DNA of 64,000 bases from Pardosa pseudoannulata (GCA_032207245.1 CM063504.1:82502344-82566343), one strand, 5' to 3'. Shown: positions 1 to 14,380, counted from the stretch's first letter. Notes: generated by a model not told the origin, from the letters alone. Numbers and translations are program-made.

Positions 1-407
1 TCCACCCCTTCCTCACTTTTCTAGCGTTTAATGCCATTATTTCAAGCCATATTTCGCCCGGTTGAGAGCAGTCGATTAAACGTATCAATTTATCACATAA
101 TAAATAGGTAAAAATAACATTTTTTCAAACATTATGACGTCATTCCTTTAACTATCTCATTTAATCATTTCTTATTTTAAATTATTTAAATATCGTCTGC
201 ACTATTTTCATACGTTTTATCACTGAACTTAGATATTACGTAAATAATTTTCTTTTATATTTAACTTAAATAACAGATTAGGTATGTATGTGATAATTTT
301 AAATTAAATCATCGATTGTTTTTTGTTGCAATAAAACTTTTATCACCGGTATTAACAAAAAATTTTTTCATAAACGTCTAGCAGTTTATTTTACTGACTA
401 ATAAATA
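1..407 (-). repeat. Dispersed repeat 'module A', part 1 (cut by window edge)
   Basis: Read on the minus strand, this stretch matches 29280-29820 and parts of 30420-30840 plus 31180-31275 almost without gaps. Shared landmarks include the CCGG-containing stretch near 57, the GACGTC-like stretch near 137 and the segment just before 407. It has no coding potential. It is the half of module A lying on one side of the Tc1 insertion; the other half resumes at 1914. The left end lies outside the window. The family is not one I recognise; a non-autonomous element is possible because three copies occur here in both orientations. Confidence 0.85.
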
Positions 408-1913
408 CACTCATGTCCATAAATTAAGGATAATGAAGTTCAGGCAATGAAAGAGACAAAAGCATAACAAATTTGACTTATTTGTAAAGTCTATTTATTA
501 AACAAAAGTTAAAGAGCAAAAAAGATGCTATATGTTTGACATAATTAATAAAAATTGCGATTTTTACTCTCTGGAGCAAATTTCAAAAAAGAACCTATTT
601 ACAGAAAACAGTATAACATGGTTAGTATGATGGTTAATACGGAGTATGTCTCCCGGACGATGCAATACAAGCGTTACAACGCCTACGCATGCTGAGTATC
701 ATATTATCAATCTAATCTTGGGGAAAATTACACCACTCATCAAGCAATGCCCTCCGAAGTTCCGATAGACAGTTGGGAGGGGGTTGACGGGCTGCAATTC
801 GTCGGCCAAGCATGTCCCACACATGCTCTATTGGATTCAAGTCCGGTGAGTATGCTGGCCAATCCATACGGGTGATATCCTCCGATTGAAGGCATTCGTC
901 TACAATGTTTGCACGTTGAGGTCGGGCGTTGTCATCCATATACAGAAATTCAGGACCCATGGCGCCCCGAAACAAACGTACATGTTGTTACAGAATGACA
1001 TCCCGATAGATGTGGCCTGTCATTGTTACACTCTGAACATGCAGGTCAGTTCTGGAACCAAGAATAATTCCTCCCCAAACGAGCTATCCTGCACCACCGT
1101 AACGGTGTCGTTCAATGGTGTTCTCTTGGTAGTAACGAGTACCTGGCGCTCTCCATATGAAAGTCCGGCGAGAATCAGAATGTAAACTGAACCTGGACTC
1201 GTCGGAAAACATCACACAAGACCAGTGTTGCGGTGTCCACAATGCATGCTCTCTAGCCCAGCATAATCGCAGGCGACAGTGAGTTGCGGTAAGGGGAACA
1301 CATCTGACAGGCCTACGAGCATATAGACCAATGTTCCCTAAGCGCCTGTACACGGTCTGCCTTGAAACTGTCGTACCGGTAGCTGAAGAGAGCTGACGAG
1401 ACAGGTCTGATGCTGTGCTCCGTCTGTTTCTTTTGGCAGTAACTGCCAAATACCGGTCATCATTCGGCGTAGTAACTCGGGGGCGACATACGCTGTAACA
1501 TCTACTCACATTACCATCATGCTTGAATCGTTGCCAAAGCCTGGAGATGACACTCTAGGCGATTCCAAGTTCCTCGGATACTTCCAGCTGGGTACGTCCA
1601 CATTCCAGTCGTCCGATAATTCTACCACGTAAAAAAATCATCCAAATGCTTCCTTTGTGCCATAACTATGCGGTTATTGCACTGAAAGGCTTTTAAAGCG
1701 CTTGTGAACAATTTTACTTCTTTGCTACCATTCCTTATATACCCCTTTCATACACTCTCGTCATTGTGACGTACTATCCGCGCCATATGGTGGTTTCCTG
1801 CAATTTGCATATTCTTCTTCAAGATGTGTGTGATAATTCTACAGGTGAAATTTTTATTTTAGAGCTCAATTTCTGTGTGATTCTGAATTATCCTTAATTT
1901 ATGGACATGAGTG
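408..1913 (-). mobile_element. Tc1/mariner-superfamily element (Tc1 type, DD34E), 1,506 bp, nested in module A
   Basis: A complete but dead DNA transposon. The terminal inverted repeats are a perfect 27-bp match: 408-434 (starting CACTCATGTCC) and the reverse complement at 1887-1913. The element is flanked by TA on both sides (406-407 and 1914-1915), the canonical Tc1/mariner target duplication. Removing it together with one TA restores a sequence that matches the uninterrupted module A copy near 29285-29300. Its only gene is the minus-strand transposase remnant. Intact terminal repeats with a broken gene suggest a fairly recent copy that could at most be mobilised in trans. Confidence 0.95.
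712..1663 (-). pseudogene. Tc1-type transposase, broken by frameshifts and stops
   Basis: The transposase would bind the terminal repeats and perform cut-and-paste transposition with a DDE active site. Reading from an ATG at 1663 downwards I see an N-terminal helix-turn-helix region, a second DNA-binding region (1509-1300), then the catalytic core. The first aspartate lies in MFSDESRF near 1203. The second is in YMDDNARP near 933. The glutamate is in SPDLNPIEHVW. There are 34 residues between the second Asp and the Glu, which is the Tc1 DD34E spacing. The full length would be about 317 residues, slightly short of the usual 340. Lesions: an extra T in the poly-T run near 1631-1637, an in-frame TAG at 1555-1557, a frameshift near 1085 after RYGGAG, and a TAA upstream of the second Asp. 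Not functional. Confidence 0.93.
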
Positions 1914-2200
1914 TATCTAGTTTTTAAGTTATATATATTTGAAAACTAAGAAGTTTGTTCGTTTATGTTTGTTTTTATACATAACCACACGATTTCACAA
2001 AATGAATTCAACGTGATTCTAAACTACATTCACAGTATCGGGAAACTTTAGAGGAGTATGGCGATAAAAGAGTTATTGAGAGGGGACCAGAGAATTCGCA
2101 ACTAAAAAAAAAAACTATTTTTACCTGCCTTATAGGGTACTTTACAATTCTGGAAAATTAAAAGTTTTACTGAGACCGTCATATGACGGGCTATATGCTA
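1914..2200 (-). repeat. Module A, part 2 (other side of the Tc1 insertion)
   Basis: This continues the 1-407 repeat beyond the Tc1 element and matches the minus strand of 29015-29290 and 30150-30430. It includes the near-palindrome CCGTCATATGACGG around 2178-2191, which marks this end of module A in every copy here. Similarity fades beyond about 2200. Unlike the copies near 29-31 kb, no 213-bp satellite unit is attached here, so module A can exist away from that satellite. Confidence 0.85.
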
Positions 2201-3668
2201 GTTTACTAATGATCAATCTAGCATTTATATACTTATAAAAGCATTGTTTGTATCTTTCCTTAAATCATACTTATGCATGTCCTTCTGTTGAAATTAAAAT
2301 GTTCTTTATCTTGAAACAGAAAATAAAAAACCTATACTAATGCTATGAAATCCTAATATACAACATACGATTATTTAGTTTGAAGATTACTTATGCAAAG
2401 CTAAGAAAAAATGGGAAAAAAATCTATATAGTCTTTAAGATTATATAAAAAAATAAAGCTTTCATTTTCAGACTTATGAAAAACCATTTTTATTGGAAAT
2501 AAACTTACTAAACATTTCTTTGCAATACATTCAAATGTATAAAAACCTTTTTTAGAGCTGTTTTATGTTAAACCTCAGATTTGTTTTCCTTTCCCGCTAT
2601 CTTACAATATGTTTTACAGCTCATATATACGAGAATATGATTACTTTTTGCTTTTTACATATTTACTAGTTCTCTCCGCGTACTCAGAAGTTAATTAACA
2701 CTGATTACCCGAAATTGGATTATGTCCCAGTATAATAAAAAGGAAAAAGTCCTAATGGGTTAGACATATTGCTATTTTCATATTACCGGTGTTTTTTTCC
2801 ATTCTCATTCTGCTTTTTAGCTGAACAGTTTATGGTGAAAGCCAGTAGCATTATCCATATTGCAAATTATAAACAGAGGGAAAAAATTAAAAACAAGCAC
2901 TGTTCACATTTGTGGTATAATTGCAAAAGTGACTAATATAACTATTTTAAAAAGAAAGATAAAACCGTAAAAAATATGGATTCCTGCAATGTTTTAAAGA
3001 TCTGTATACAAGAAGCTCACTAAAAAACTTTTGTATTATTCAATTTTAAAGTAAAATATGCTGAAATCAAATATTTTTAAAGAAGACAAAGTGTTATTTT
3101 CTTCTGATGCTCATTTCGTAGATATATTGAAAATTTTAAGCTACAGTCTCATAATCAAAAAAGAATGCTCAAAAAATTAAATACGAAATAAAGTATCTTT
3201 ATATATTGATTATAACGTCCCTTATAACGTACTGTAACGTCACTTTAAAATGTATTTAAATAATTGTAAGGCACGAATTTTATCTTTTCCTTTCAGTTTT
3301 TAACCGTGGATTTAGCGAGATTATAGATATTGTTTATTAAATAAAATATCAAGTGTAGCAACATAAAAAATCTGTACATCTTAAAATTTAGATCTTAAAA
3401 TTTAGAGGTTCTTATTTTATTACTTGGTATACTTACTCATAAATAGTTTTATTTAGGCATCAACAATTATTAAATAGAAAAGAGAAATTAAAAAGAAAAG
3501 TATTTTCACATTCTTCTTTGTATTTTTAAAAGAATTAAAAAATTACTTAAAGTAGCTTTTGTTGAATCAAATATATCTACATTGGACATACAGCTTAAAA
3601 TTTATTTCCATAATTACGAAGTACTATATTTCCTCGTACTATTTACTAGTACTATTTTTTAGTTCCTC
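2201..3668. other. AT-rich intergenic stretch, nothing recognised
   Basis: I see no credible open reading frame, RNA gene or inverted terminal repeat. The stretch has only short local duplications, for example the doubled CTTAAAATTTAGA near 3381-3403 and three closely spaced TAACGT motifs near 3209-3241. Confidence 0.5.
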
Positions 3669-3689
3669 GCCATATCTTTGGGGAGATTC

Positions 3690-3920
3690 AAGATGACGAT
3701 TTTCGACCGAGGCACGAATTGCAAGTTCGGGGCTCAAACCGACAAAAGATACGTCGTGTTCATTAATGGCTACTGTTTATATAAGTTAGTGTTCACAATG
3801 TCCTTAAGTTTCCATACACGAAGATTGCAGGTCAATCCTGGGGGGGTCTTCTGTTTGATCGTTGCTTCTTAATTACCAGTACCAACTTTGTGTTGCCTTT
3901 GGGAGAAGTATTGACCGCCT
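3690..3920 (+). repeat. Diverged copy of SINE family 1
   Basis: A GC-richer island in AT-rich surroundings. Several blocks align in order with the clearer copies at 21421-21761 and 19321-19665: a GTTCGGGGCTC-like block resembling the B-box, the CGTCGTGTTCATTAA block, the GTTCACAATGTCC block and a poly-G run near 3839-3846. The tRNA-like A-box is not preserved. The 64-residue open reading frame here is incidental. Confidence 0.45.
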
Positions 3921-4195
3921 ATGGTGTTCCATAATAAAATGGTCAACAAAGGTACTGTCAGTCTCAAATGACATTTAAAGCAGAGGGGCAAGTAAGATGA
4001 GTGAAGTAGGAAAACATTACTTTAAAAAACAAGCTGTTTATTAACATGCATTAAATTAAAAACGATAAACACATTATAAACTTGCTCTACGAGCATTAAA
4101 GTAATATGACTATTATAATATCTACACAGAGGGATCAAATACACCGTCAAAGTCAGTTCACAGCAACTACAAATAAACTGATTATATAATACTAG

Positions 4196-7100
4196 GATGA
4201 CCAAATACAAGAAGAGAAAATTTGTATAAAGAGGAAAACAAAATAAATGCAAAAACCCAAAATGCACACATTAAGTAAATAAAGAAAAATCGTTACAAAT
4301 CTTGACTAATACAATTAAAGACATCTGTTTACAATTTCAAAACTTCGAAAATTGGATACATAGCATAAACTAATACTTAACCGCTGGTTAAGCCCAAGTA
4401 ATCCTTACAGATACTATAGCCGAATGTTTAACAGGAAAATGCTCTCACGTTACTACAAAAATAAAATTAAAAATACTCAAACTGATTAAAGGTGTATATA
4501 AAACTGGATGATTCAACAGACATTGTCCTGTTTTAACGTTGCAAATCCAAAAAGTGTAAATTTGATACACGTAATAAACTCACACGTAACCACCAGTTAA
4601 GCCCAGGTAATCCTAACAGATACAACAGCCGAATGCTTAACAGGAAAATACTCTCACACTACTAAAAATAATAAAAGTAAAAATAATCAAACAAAACAAA
4701 GGTTCGTATAAAAATATACGACCCGATAGACGTTGTCCTGTTCTAACGCTGTAAATCCAAAAAGTGTAAAATATTTTTTAATAAATTATGAAGTGAACCG
4801 TTTTGATGGAAAAGTAAAAAAAAAATATTTTAAAAGTACTTGACGCCACAACGCTTACAGTCATCACAAAGGTAATTAGGTTAAATTAAAATTCCCATAT
4901 CGCCTGTACGGGTAATTCATCCTGAGACTTCTTGTCCTAATGCCTGTTGCACTGACCACTTTCAATATAATACTGGGCTGACCAAATACATGAAGTCAAA
5001 TTTTACATAAAGGGGAAAACGAAATAAATGCAAAAATCCAAAATGCACACATTCAGTAAATAAAGAAAACTATTACAAATCTTGACCAACACAATTAAAG
5101 ACATCTTTTTCAATTTTAAAACTTCGAAAATTGGATAAATGTAATAAACTAACACTTAACCACTGGTTAAACCCAGGTAAACCTCACAGGTACTATAGCC
5201 GAATGCTTAACAGGAAAATGCTCTCACGTTACTACAAAATTAAAATTAAAAATACTCAAACTGATCAAAGGTTTATATAGAACTGTATCATTCAACAGAC
5301 ATTGCCCTGTTTTAACACTGTAAATCCAAAAATTATAAAATGCTTTTTTAAATAAATTATAAATTGGATCGATTTGATGGAGAAGTAAGGAAAAAATTAT
5401 TTTGAAAATACTTGACGCCACGACGCGTACAGTCATCACAAACGTAATTAGATTAAATTAAAATTCCCACATCGCCGGTACGGGTATTTGATCCTGGGAC
5501 TTCTCGTCCTAATGTCTGTTGCGCTTACAACTGTTTATATAATAATACTGGGCTGACCAAATACATGAAGTCAAATTTTACATAAAGGGGAAAATTAAAT
5601 AACTGCAAAAACCAAAAATACACACATTAAGTAAATAAAGAAAAATCATTACAAATCTTGACTAATACAATTAAAGACATTTGTTTACAATTTTAAAACT
5701 TCGAAAATTGGATACATGTAATAAACAAACACTTAACCGCTGGTTAAGCCCAAGTAATCCTTACAGATACTATAGCCGAATGTTTAACAGGAAAATGCTC
5801 TCACGTTACTACAAAAATAAAATTAAAAATACTCAAACTGATTAAAGGTGTATATAAAACTGGATGATTCAACAGACATTGTCCTGTTTTAACGTTGCAA
5901 ATCCAAAAAGTGTAAATTTGATACACGTAATAAACTCACACGTAACTACCAGTTAAGCCCAGGTAATCCTAACAGATACAACAGCCGAATGCTTAACAGG
6001 AAAATACTCTCACACTACTAAAAATAATAAAAGTAAAAATACTCAAACAAAACAAAGGTTCGTATAAAAATATACGACCCGATAGACGTTGTCCTGTTTT
6101 AACATTATAAATCCAAAAATTATAAAATGTTTTTAAATAAATTATAAAATAAACCGTTTTGATGGAAAAGTAAAGAAAAAAATTATTTCAAAAAATACTT
6201 GACGCCACCACGCACACAGTCATCACAAACGTAATTAGGTTAAATTAAAATTCCCATATCGCCTGTACGGGTAATTGATCCTGAGACTTCTTGTCCTAAT
6301 GTCTGTTGCACTGACCACTTTCAATATAATACTGGGCTGACCAAATACATGAAGTCAAATTTTACATAAAGGGGAAAACGAAATAAATGCAAAAATCCAA
6401 AATGCACACATTCAGTAAATAAAGAAAAACTATTACAAATCTTGACCAACACAATTAAAGACATCTTTTTCAATTTTAAAACTTCGAAAATTGGATAAAT
6501 GTAATAAACTAACACTTAACCACTGGTTAAACCCAGGTAAACCTCACAGGTACTATAGCCGAATGCTTAACAGGAAAATGCTCTCACGTTACTACAAAAT
6601 TAAAATTAAAAATACTCAAACTGATCAAAGGTTTATATAGAACTGTATCATTCAACAGACATTGCCCTGTTTTAACACTGTAAATCCAAAAATTATAAAA
6701 TGATTTTAAATAAATTATAAACTGGACCGTTTTGATGGAGAAGTAAGGAAAAAATATTTTAAAATACTTGACGCCCCCACGCGTACAGTCATCACAAACG
6801 TAATTAGATTAAATTAAAATTCCCACATCGCCTGTACGGGTATTTGATTCTCTGACTTCTCGTCCTAATGTCTGTTGCGCTGACCACTGTTTATATAATA
6901 ATACTGGGCTGACCAAATACATGAAGTCAAATTTTACATAAAGGGGAAAATTAAATAACTGCAAAAACCAAAAATACACACATTAAGTAAATAAAGAAAA
7001 ATCATTACAAATCTTGAACAATACAATTAAAGACATTTGTTTTCAATTTCAAAACTTCAAAAATTGGATACATGGCATACACTAATACTTAACCGCTGGT

Positions 7101-10100
7101 TAAGCCCAGGTAATCTTACCAGATACTATAGCCGAATGCTTAACAGGAAAATACTCTCACGCTACTACAAAAATAAAATTAAAAATACTCAAACTGATCA
7201 AAGGTTTATATAAAACTCTATGATTCAACAGACATTGCCCTGTTTTAACGCTGCAAATCCAAAAATTATAAAATGTTTTTAAATAAATTATGAATTGTAC
7301 CGTTTAGATGGAAAAGTAAGGAAAAAATTATTTGAAAAGTACTTGACGCCACAACGCGTACAGTCATCACAAACGTTAATTAGGTTAAATTAAAATTCCC
7401 ACATCGCCTGTACGAGTATTTGATTCTGAGACTTCTCGTAATAATGTCTGCTGCACTGACCACTGTTTATATAATACTGGGCTGACCAAATACATGAAGT
7501 CAAATTTTACATAAAGGGGAAAACGAAATAAATGCAAAAATCCAAAATGCACACATTAAGTAAATAAAGAAATATAATTACAAAACTTGACCAATACAAT
7601 TAAAGACATTTGTTTACAATTTTAAAACTTCTAATATTGGATACATGGCATACACTAATACTTAACCGCTGGTTAAGCCCAAGTAATCCTTACAGAAACT
7701 ATAGCCGAATGATTAACAGGAAAATGTTCTCACGTTACTACAAAAATAAAATTAAAAATACTCAAACTGATCAAAGGTTTATATAAAACTGGATGATTTA
7801 ACAGACATTGCCCTGTTTTAATGCTGTAAATCCAAAAATTATAAAATTCTTTTTTAAATAAATTATAAATTGGATCGATTTGATGGAGAAGTAAAGAAAA
7901 AATTATTTTGAAAATACTTGACGCCACGACGCGTACAGTCATCACAAACGTAATTAGGTTAAATTAAAATTCCCACATCGACCGTACGAGTATTTGATTC
8001 TGAGACTTCTCGTCCTAATGTCTGCTGCACTGACCACTGTTTATATAATAATACTGGGCTGACCAAATACATGAAGTCAAATTTTACATAAAGGGGAAAA
8101 TTAAATAACTGCAAAAACCAAAAATGCACACATTAAGTAAATAAAGAAAAATCATTACAAATCTTGAACAATACAATTAAAGACATTTGTTTTCAATTTC
8201 AAAACTTCAAAAATTGGATACATGGCATACACTAATACTTAACCGCTGGTTAAGCCCAGGTAATCTTACCAGATACTATAGCCGAATGCTTAACAGGAAA
8301 ATACTCTCACGCTACTACAAAAATAAAATTAAAAATACTCAAACTGATCAAAGGTTTATATAAAACTCTATGATTCAACAGACATTGCCCTGTTTTAACG
8401 CTGCAAATCCAAAAATTATAAAATGTTTTTAAATAAATTATGAATTGTACCGTTTAGATGGAAAAGTAAGGAAAAAATTATTTGAAAAGTACTTGACGCC
8501 ACAACGCGTACAGTCATCACAAACGTAATTAGGTTAAATTAAAATTCCCACATCGCCTGTACGAGTATTTGATTCTGAGACTTCTCGTAATAATGTCTGC
8601 TGCACTGACCACTGTTTATATAATACTGGGCTGACCAAATACATGAAGTCAAATTTTACATAAAGGGGAAAACGAAATAAATGCAAAAATCCAAAATGCA
8701 CACATTAAGTAAATAAAGAAATATAATTACAAAACTTGACCAATACAATTAAAGACATTTGTTTACAATTTTAAAACTTCTAATATTGGATACATGGTAT
8801 AAACTAATACTTAACCTCTGGTTAAGTCCAAGTAATACTTACAGATACTATAGCCGAATGCTTAACAGGAAAATGCTGTCGCGTTACTACAAAAATAAAA
8901 TTAAAAATACTCAAACTCATCAAAGATTTATATAAAACTGGATGATTCAACAGACATTGCCCTATTTTAACGCTGTAAATCCAAAAATTATAAAATGTTT
9001 TAAAATAAATTATGAATTGGACCGTTTTGATGGAAAAGTAAGGAAAAAATTATTTTGAAAATACTTGACGCCACAGCGCGTACAGTCATTACAAACTTAA
9101 TGAGGCTAAATTAAAATTCCTACATCGCAAGTAAGGGTATTTGATCATGGGACTTCTCGTCCTAGTGTCTGTTTCGCTAACCACTGTTTATATAATAATA
9201 CTGGGCTGACCAAATACATGAAGTCAAATTTTGCATAAAAGGGGAAACGAAATAAATGCAAATATCCAAAATGCACATATTAAGTAAATAAAGAAAAATT
9301 ATTACAAATCTTGACTAATACAATTAAAGACATTTGTTTACAATTTTAAAACTTCTAAAATTGGATACATGTAATAAACTAATACTTAACAGCTAGTTAA
9401 GTCCAAGTAACCTTAACAGGTACTGTAACCGAATGTTTAAAAGGAAAATGCTCTCACGTTAATAAAAAAATAAAAATTAAAAATACTCAAATTGACCAAA
9501 GGTTTTTTATAAAACTGGATAACAGACGCTGTCCTGTTTTAACGTTGTAAATCCAAAAATTGTAAAATGATTTTAAATAAATTATAAATTGAACCGTTTT
9601 GATGGAAAAGTAAGGAAAAAAATTATTTTAAAAATACTTGACGCCACCACGCGTACAGTCATCACAAACGTAATTAGATTAAATTAAAATTCCCACATCG
9701 CCTGTACGGATTTGATTCTGGTACTTGTCGTCCTAATGTCTATTGCACTGACCACTGTTTAAATAATACTGCGCTGACCAAATACATGAAGTCAAATTTT
9801 ACATAAAAAAAGGGGAAAATTAAATAAATGCAAAAGCCAAAAATACACACATTAAGTAAATAAAGAAAGTTCATTACAAATCTTGACCAATACAATTAAA
9901 GACATCTATTTTCAATTTTAAAACTTCGAAAATGGATACATGCAATAAACTAATACTTAACAGCTAGTTCAGTCCAAGTAACCTAACAGATACTGTAACC
10001 GAATGTTTAATAGGAAAATGCTCTCACGTTACTACAAAAATAAAATTAAAAATACTCAAACTGATCAAAGGTTTTATATAAAACTGGATGATTCAACAGA

Positions 10101-12060
10101 CATTGTCCTGTTTTAACGTTGTAAATCCAAAAAGTGTAAAATGTTTTTAAATAAATTATAAATTGGACCGTTTTGATGGAAAAGAAAGGAAAAAATGATT
10201 TGTAAAATATTTGACGCCAGCACGCATACAGTCATCACAAACGTAATTAGGTTAAATTAAAATTCCCACATCGCCTGTACGGGGATTTGATCCTGGGACT
10301 TCTCGTCCTAATGTCTGTTGCGCTTACAACTGTTTATATAATACTGGGCTGACCAAATACATGAAGTCTAATTTTACATAAAGGGGAAAACGAAATAAAT
10401 GCAAAAATCCAAAATGCACACATTAAGTAAATAAAGATCATTACGAATCTTGACCAATACAATTAAAGACATTTGTTTACAATTTTAAAACTTCTAATAT
10501 TGGATACATGGCATACACTAATACTTAACCGCTGGTTAAGCCCAAGTAATCCTTACAGAAACTATAGCCGAATGATTAACAGGAAAATGTTCTCACGTTA
10601 CTACAAAAATAAAATTAAAAATACTCAAACTGATCAAAGGTTTATATAAAACTGGATGATTTAACAGACATTGTCCTGTTTTAACGTTGTAAATCCAAAA
10701 AGTGTAAAATGTTTTTAAATAAAAAATGAATTGGTCCGTTTTAATGAAAAAGTAAGGAGAAAGTTATTTGAAAAGTACTTGACGCCCCCACGCGTACAGT
10801 TATCATAAATGTAATTAGGTTAAATTAAAACTCCCACATCGCCTGTACGGGTATTTGATCCTGTGACTTCTCGTCCTAACGTCTGTTGCGGTGACCACTG
10901 TTTATATAATACTGGGCTGACCAAATACATGAAGTCAAATTTTACATAAAGGGGAAAACGAAATAATTGCAAAAACCAAAAATGCACATATTAAGTAAAT
11001 AAAGAAAAATCATTACAAATCTTGACCAATACAATTAAAAACATCTGTTTTCAATTTTAAAATTTCGAAAATTGGATACATGTAATAAACTAACATTTAA
11101 CCGCTGGTTAAGCCCAGGTAATCCTCACAAATACTATAGTCAAATGCTTAACAGGAAAATACTCTCACGCTACTAAAAAAATAAAAATAAAAATACTCAA
11201 ACAAAACAAAGGTTCGTATAAAAATATATAACCCGACAGACGTTGCCCTGTTTTAACGCTGTAAATCCAAAAAGTGTAAAATGTTTTTAAATAAATTATG
11301 AATTGGACCGTTTTGATGGAAAAGTAAGGAAAAAATTATTTTGAAAATACTTGACGCCACAGCGCGTACAGTCATTACAAACTTAATGAGGCTAAATTAA
11401 AATTCCTATATCGCAAGTAAGGGTATTTGATTCTCTGACTTCTCGTCCTAGTGTCTGTTTCGCTAACCACTGTTTATATAATAATACTGGGCTGACCAAA
11501 TACATGAAGTCAAATTTTACATAAAGGGGAAAACGAAATAAATGCAAATATCCAAAATGCACACATTAAGTAAATAAAGAAAAATTATTACAAATCTTGA
11601 CTAATACAATTAAAGACATTTGTTTACAATTTTAAAACTTCTAAAATTGGATATATGTAATAAACAAATACTTAACCGCTGGTTAAGCCCAGGTAATCCT
11701 AACATATACTATAGCCGAATGCTTAACAGGAAAATACTCTCAGGCTACTAAAAAAATAAAAGTAAAATTACACAAACAAAACAAAGGTTCGTATAAAAAT
11801 ATACGACCCGACAGACGTTGTCCAGTTTTAACGCTGTCAATCCAAAAAGTGTAAAATGTTTTTAAATAATTTATTAATTGGACCGTTTTGATGGAAAAGT
11901 AAGGAAAAAATTATTTGAAAAGTATTTGACTCCACAACGCGTACAGTCATCAAAAACGTAATTACGTCAAATTAAAATTCCCACATCGCCTGTACGGAGA
12001 TTCGATTCTGGAACATCTAGACCTGAAATCCGTTGCTCTGACCACTGAGTTACAAACACG
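4196..12060. repeat. Tandem satellite, units of about 573 bp with two higher-order periods
   Basis: Unit starts, taken at the recurring GCTGACCAAATACATGAAG, fall at 4978, 5552, 6336, 6908, 7481, 8058, 8630, 9205, 9773, 10348, 10916 and 11491, with a variant start near 4196. The spacing is 568-577 bp except for two long units of about 783 bp (4196-4978 and 5552-6336), which carry an internal duplication of about 210 bp. So 4196-6908 is two copies of a long-plus-short dimer of about 1,357 bp, and 6908-9205 is two nearly identical dimers of about 1,148 bp. Each unit contains a decayed tRNA-like segment on the minus strand. Short open reading frames recur at the same unit positions and are not genes. 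Confidence 0.95.
11983..12058 (-). repeat. tRNA-like pol III promoter core in the last satellite unit
   Basis: On the minus strand an A-box-like TAACTCAGTGG (12042-12052) is followed about 33 bases later by a B-box-like GAATCGAATCTC (11997-12008). The spacing is correct for a tRNA gene, but the acceptor stem does not pair, so this is not a functional tRNA. The equivalent segment of the other units (for example 5470-5545 and 10290-10335) is more decayed. The satellite therefore probably arose by amplification of a tRNA-derived retroelement. The inference rests on motifs only. Confidence 0.55.
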
Positions 12061-12270
12061 TTGACAGCGAAGGATTTCAAGCGACATTATAATAATCTCC
12101 ATAAGTGCTGAATTCTGGATTTTTAATAAAATAACCTTTATAATTAGATCAATTTGTGAATCTAAACCATTCTCAAATCAACTTAATTAAATACACAAAA
12201 TTTCATCAAAATTAGTCTAAGTCGTTTAAGAGGACACAAACACACGGGCAGAGGAATTCTATATATAAAA
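12061..12270 (+). repeat. Possible LINE/SINE 3' tail fragment
   Basis: From about 12195 the sequence reads TTTCATCAAAATTAGTC, then CGTTTAAGAGGACACAAACACAC, and ends in a TATATATAA stretch near 12260. This resembles the conserved 3' region shared by many arthropod RTE-like LINEs and their SINEs. No reverse transcriptase remnant is attached. The resemblance is from general knowledge of that tail and was not checked by search. Confidence 0.35.
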
Positions 12271-13778
<1,508 letters not shown>

Positions 13779-13852
13779 GTTTTATCACTTTCGGTTTAGA
13801 TTCTGTTTCTCCGCTAATTCTTTTAAAGCAACCCTGGCGAATATTCTAGAAT

Positions 13853-14172
13853 GTTCCCTAGTAGAATACTTCCGGTTGCGTATCTCAAAATATAGTTCTG
13901 ACGCTAAATTATTGTCAACCACGTGACATGTAGCTATCGCTAACTGGCTGGTACCTATAACTATAAAAGCAGATGTATTTTGAAAACAGTTGTTTTCGGT
14001 AGAGTTTTGGCAAAGAATTCGTTCTTCGTCGACAGTTGAGTTGACAACATGAATAAACTACGATAGTTTGATTTTTCAGTGTCTTTATTTCGTTGTCACT
14101 CCCGTCACAAGGTTCCATGACTGCAGGGCGGCAATAACCACCCTTCACACTACTTCTAGATAAGGCAACAAG
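13853..14172 (+). mobile_element. Candidate solo LTR or LTR fragment
   Basis: The region is more complex than its surroundings and ordered like an LTR. A TATA box (CTATAAAAGC, near 13962) is followed by a start-region-like block, an AATAAA near 14052, a T-rich/GT-rich segment and a compact end. Possible TGTT...AACA boundaries lie at 13853 and 14172, but I find no matching 5-bp target duplication and no partner LTR or gag-pol. The 77-codon minus-strand frame here is not a gene. It could instead be a host promoter fragment. Confidence 0.4.
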
Positions 14173-14178
14173 CGTTTC

Positions 14179-14183
<5 letters not shown>

Positions 14184-14232
<49 letters not shown>
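14184..14232. repeat. (TA)n microsatellite
   Basis: About 24 pure TA dinucleotides, abutting the LTR-like segment on its right. Confidence 0.95.
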
Positions 14233-14234
<2 letters not shown>

Positions 14235-14313
14235 TTTAAATATATATTTATACATGTATATGTTTACAGAGTTTAGTGCCTGTTTACCGTAATAATAATT
14301 CCCATACGTTTCC

Positions 14314-14332
14314 TATATATATATATATATAT

Positions 14333-14380
<48 letters not shown>

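Noticed and set aside
5224..7945. Two nearly identical 71-codon frames (5224-5439 and 7730-7945) that look like a small gene family
   Set aside because: They fall at the same position in the 573-bp satellite unit and are disrupted in most other units.
11983..12058. A functional tRNA gene
   Set aside because: A- and B-box words are present but the acceptor and anticodon stems do not pair; the copies are satellite-embedded and decayed.
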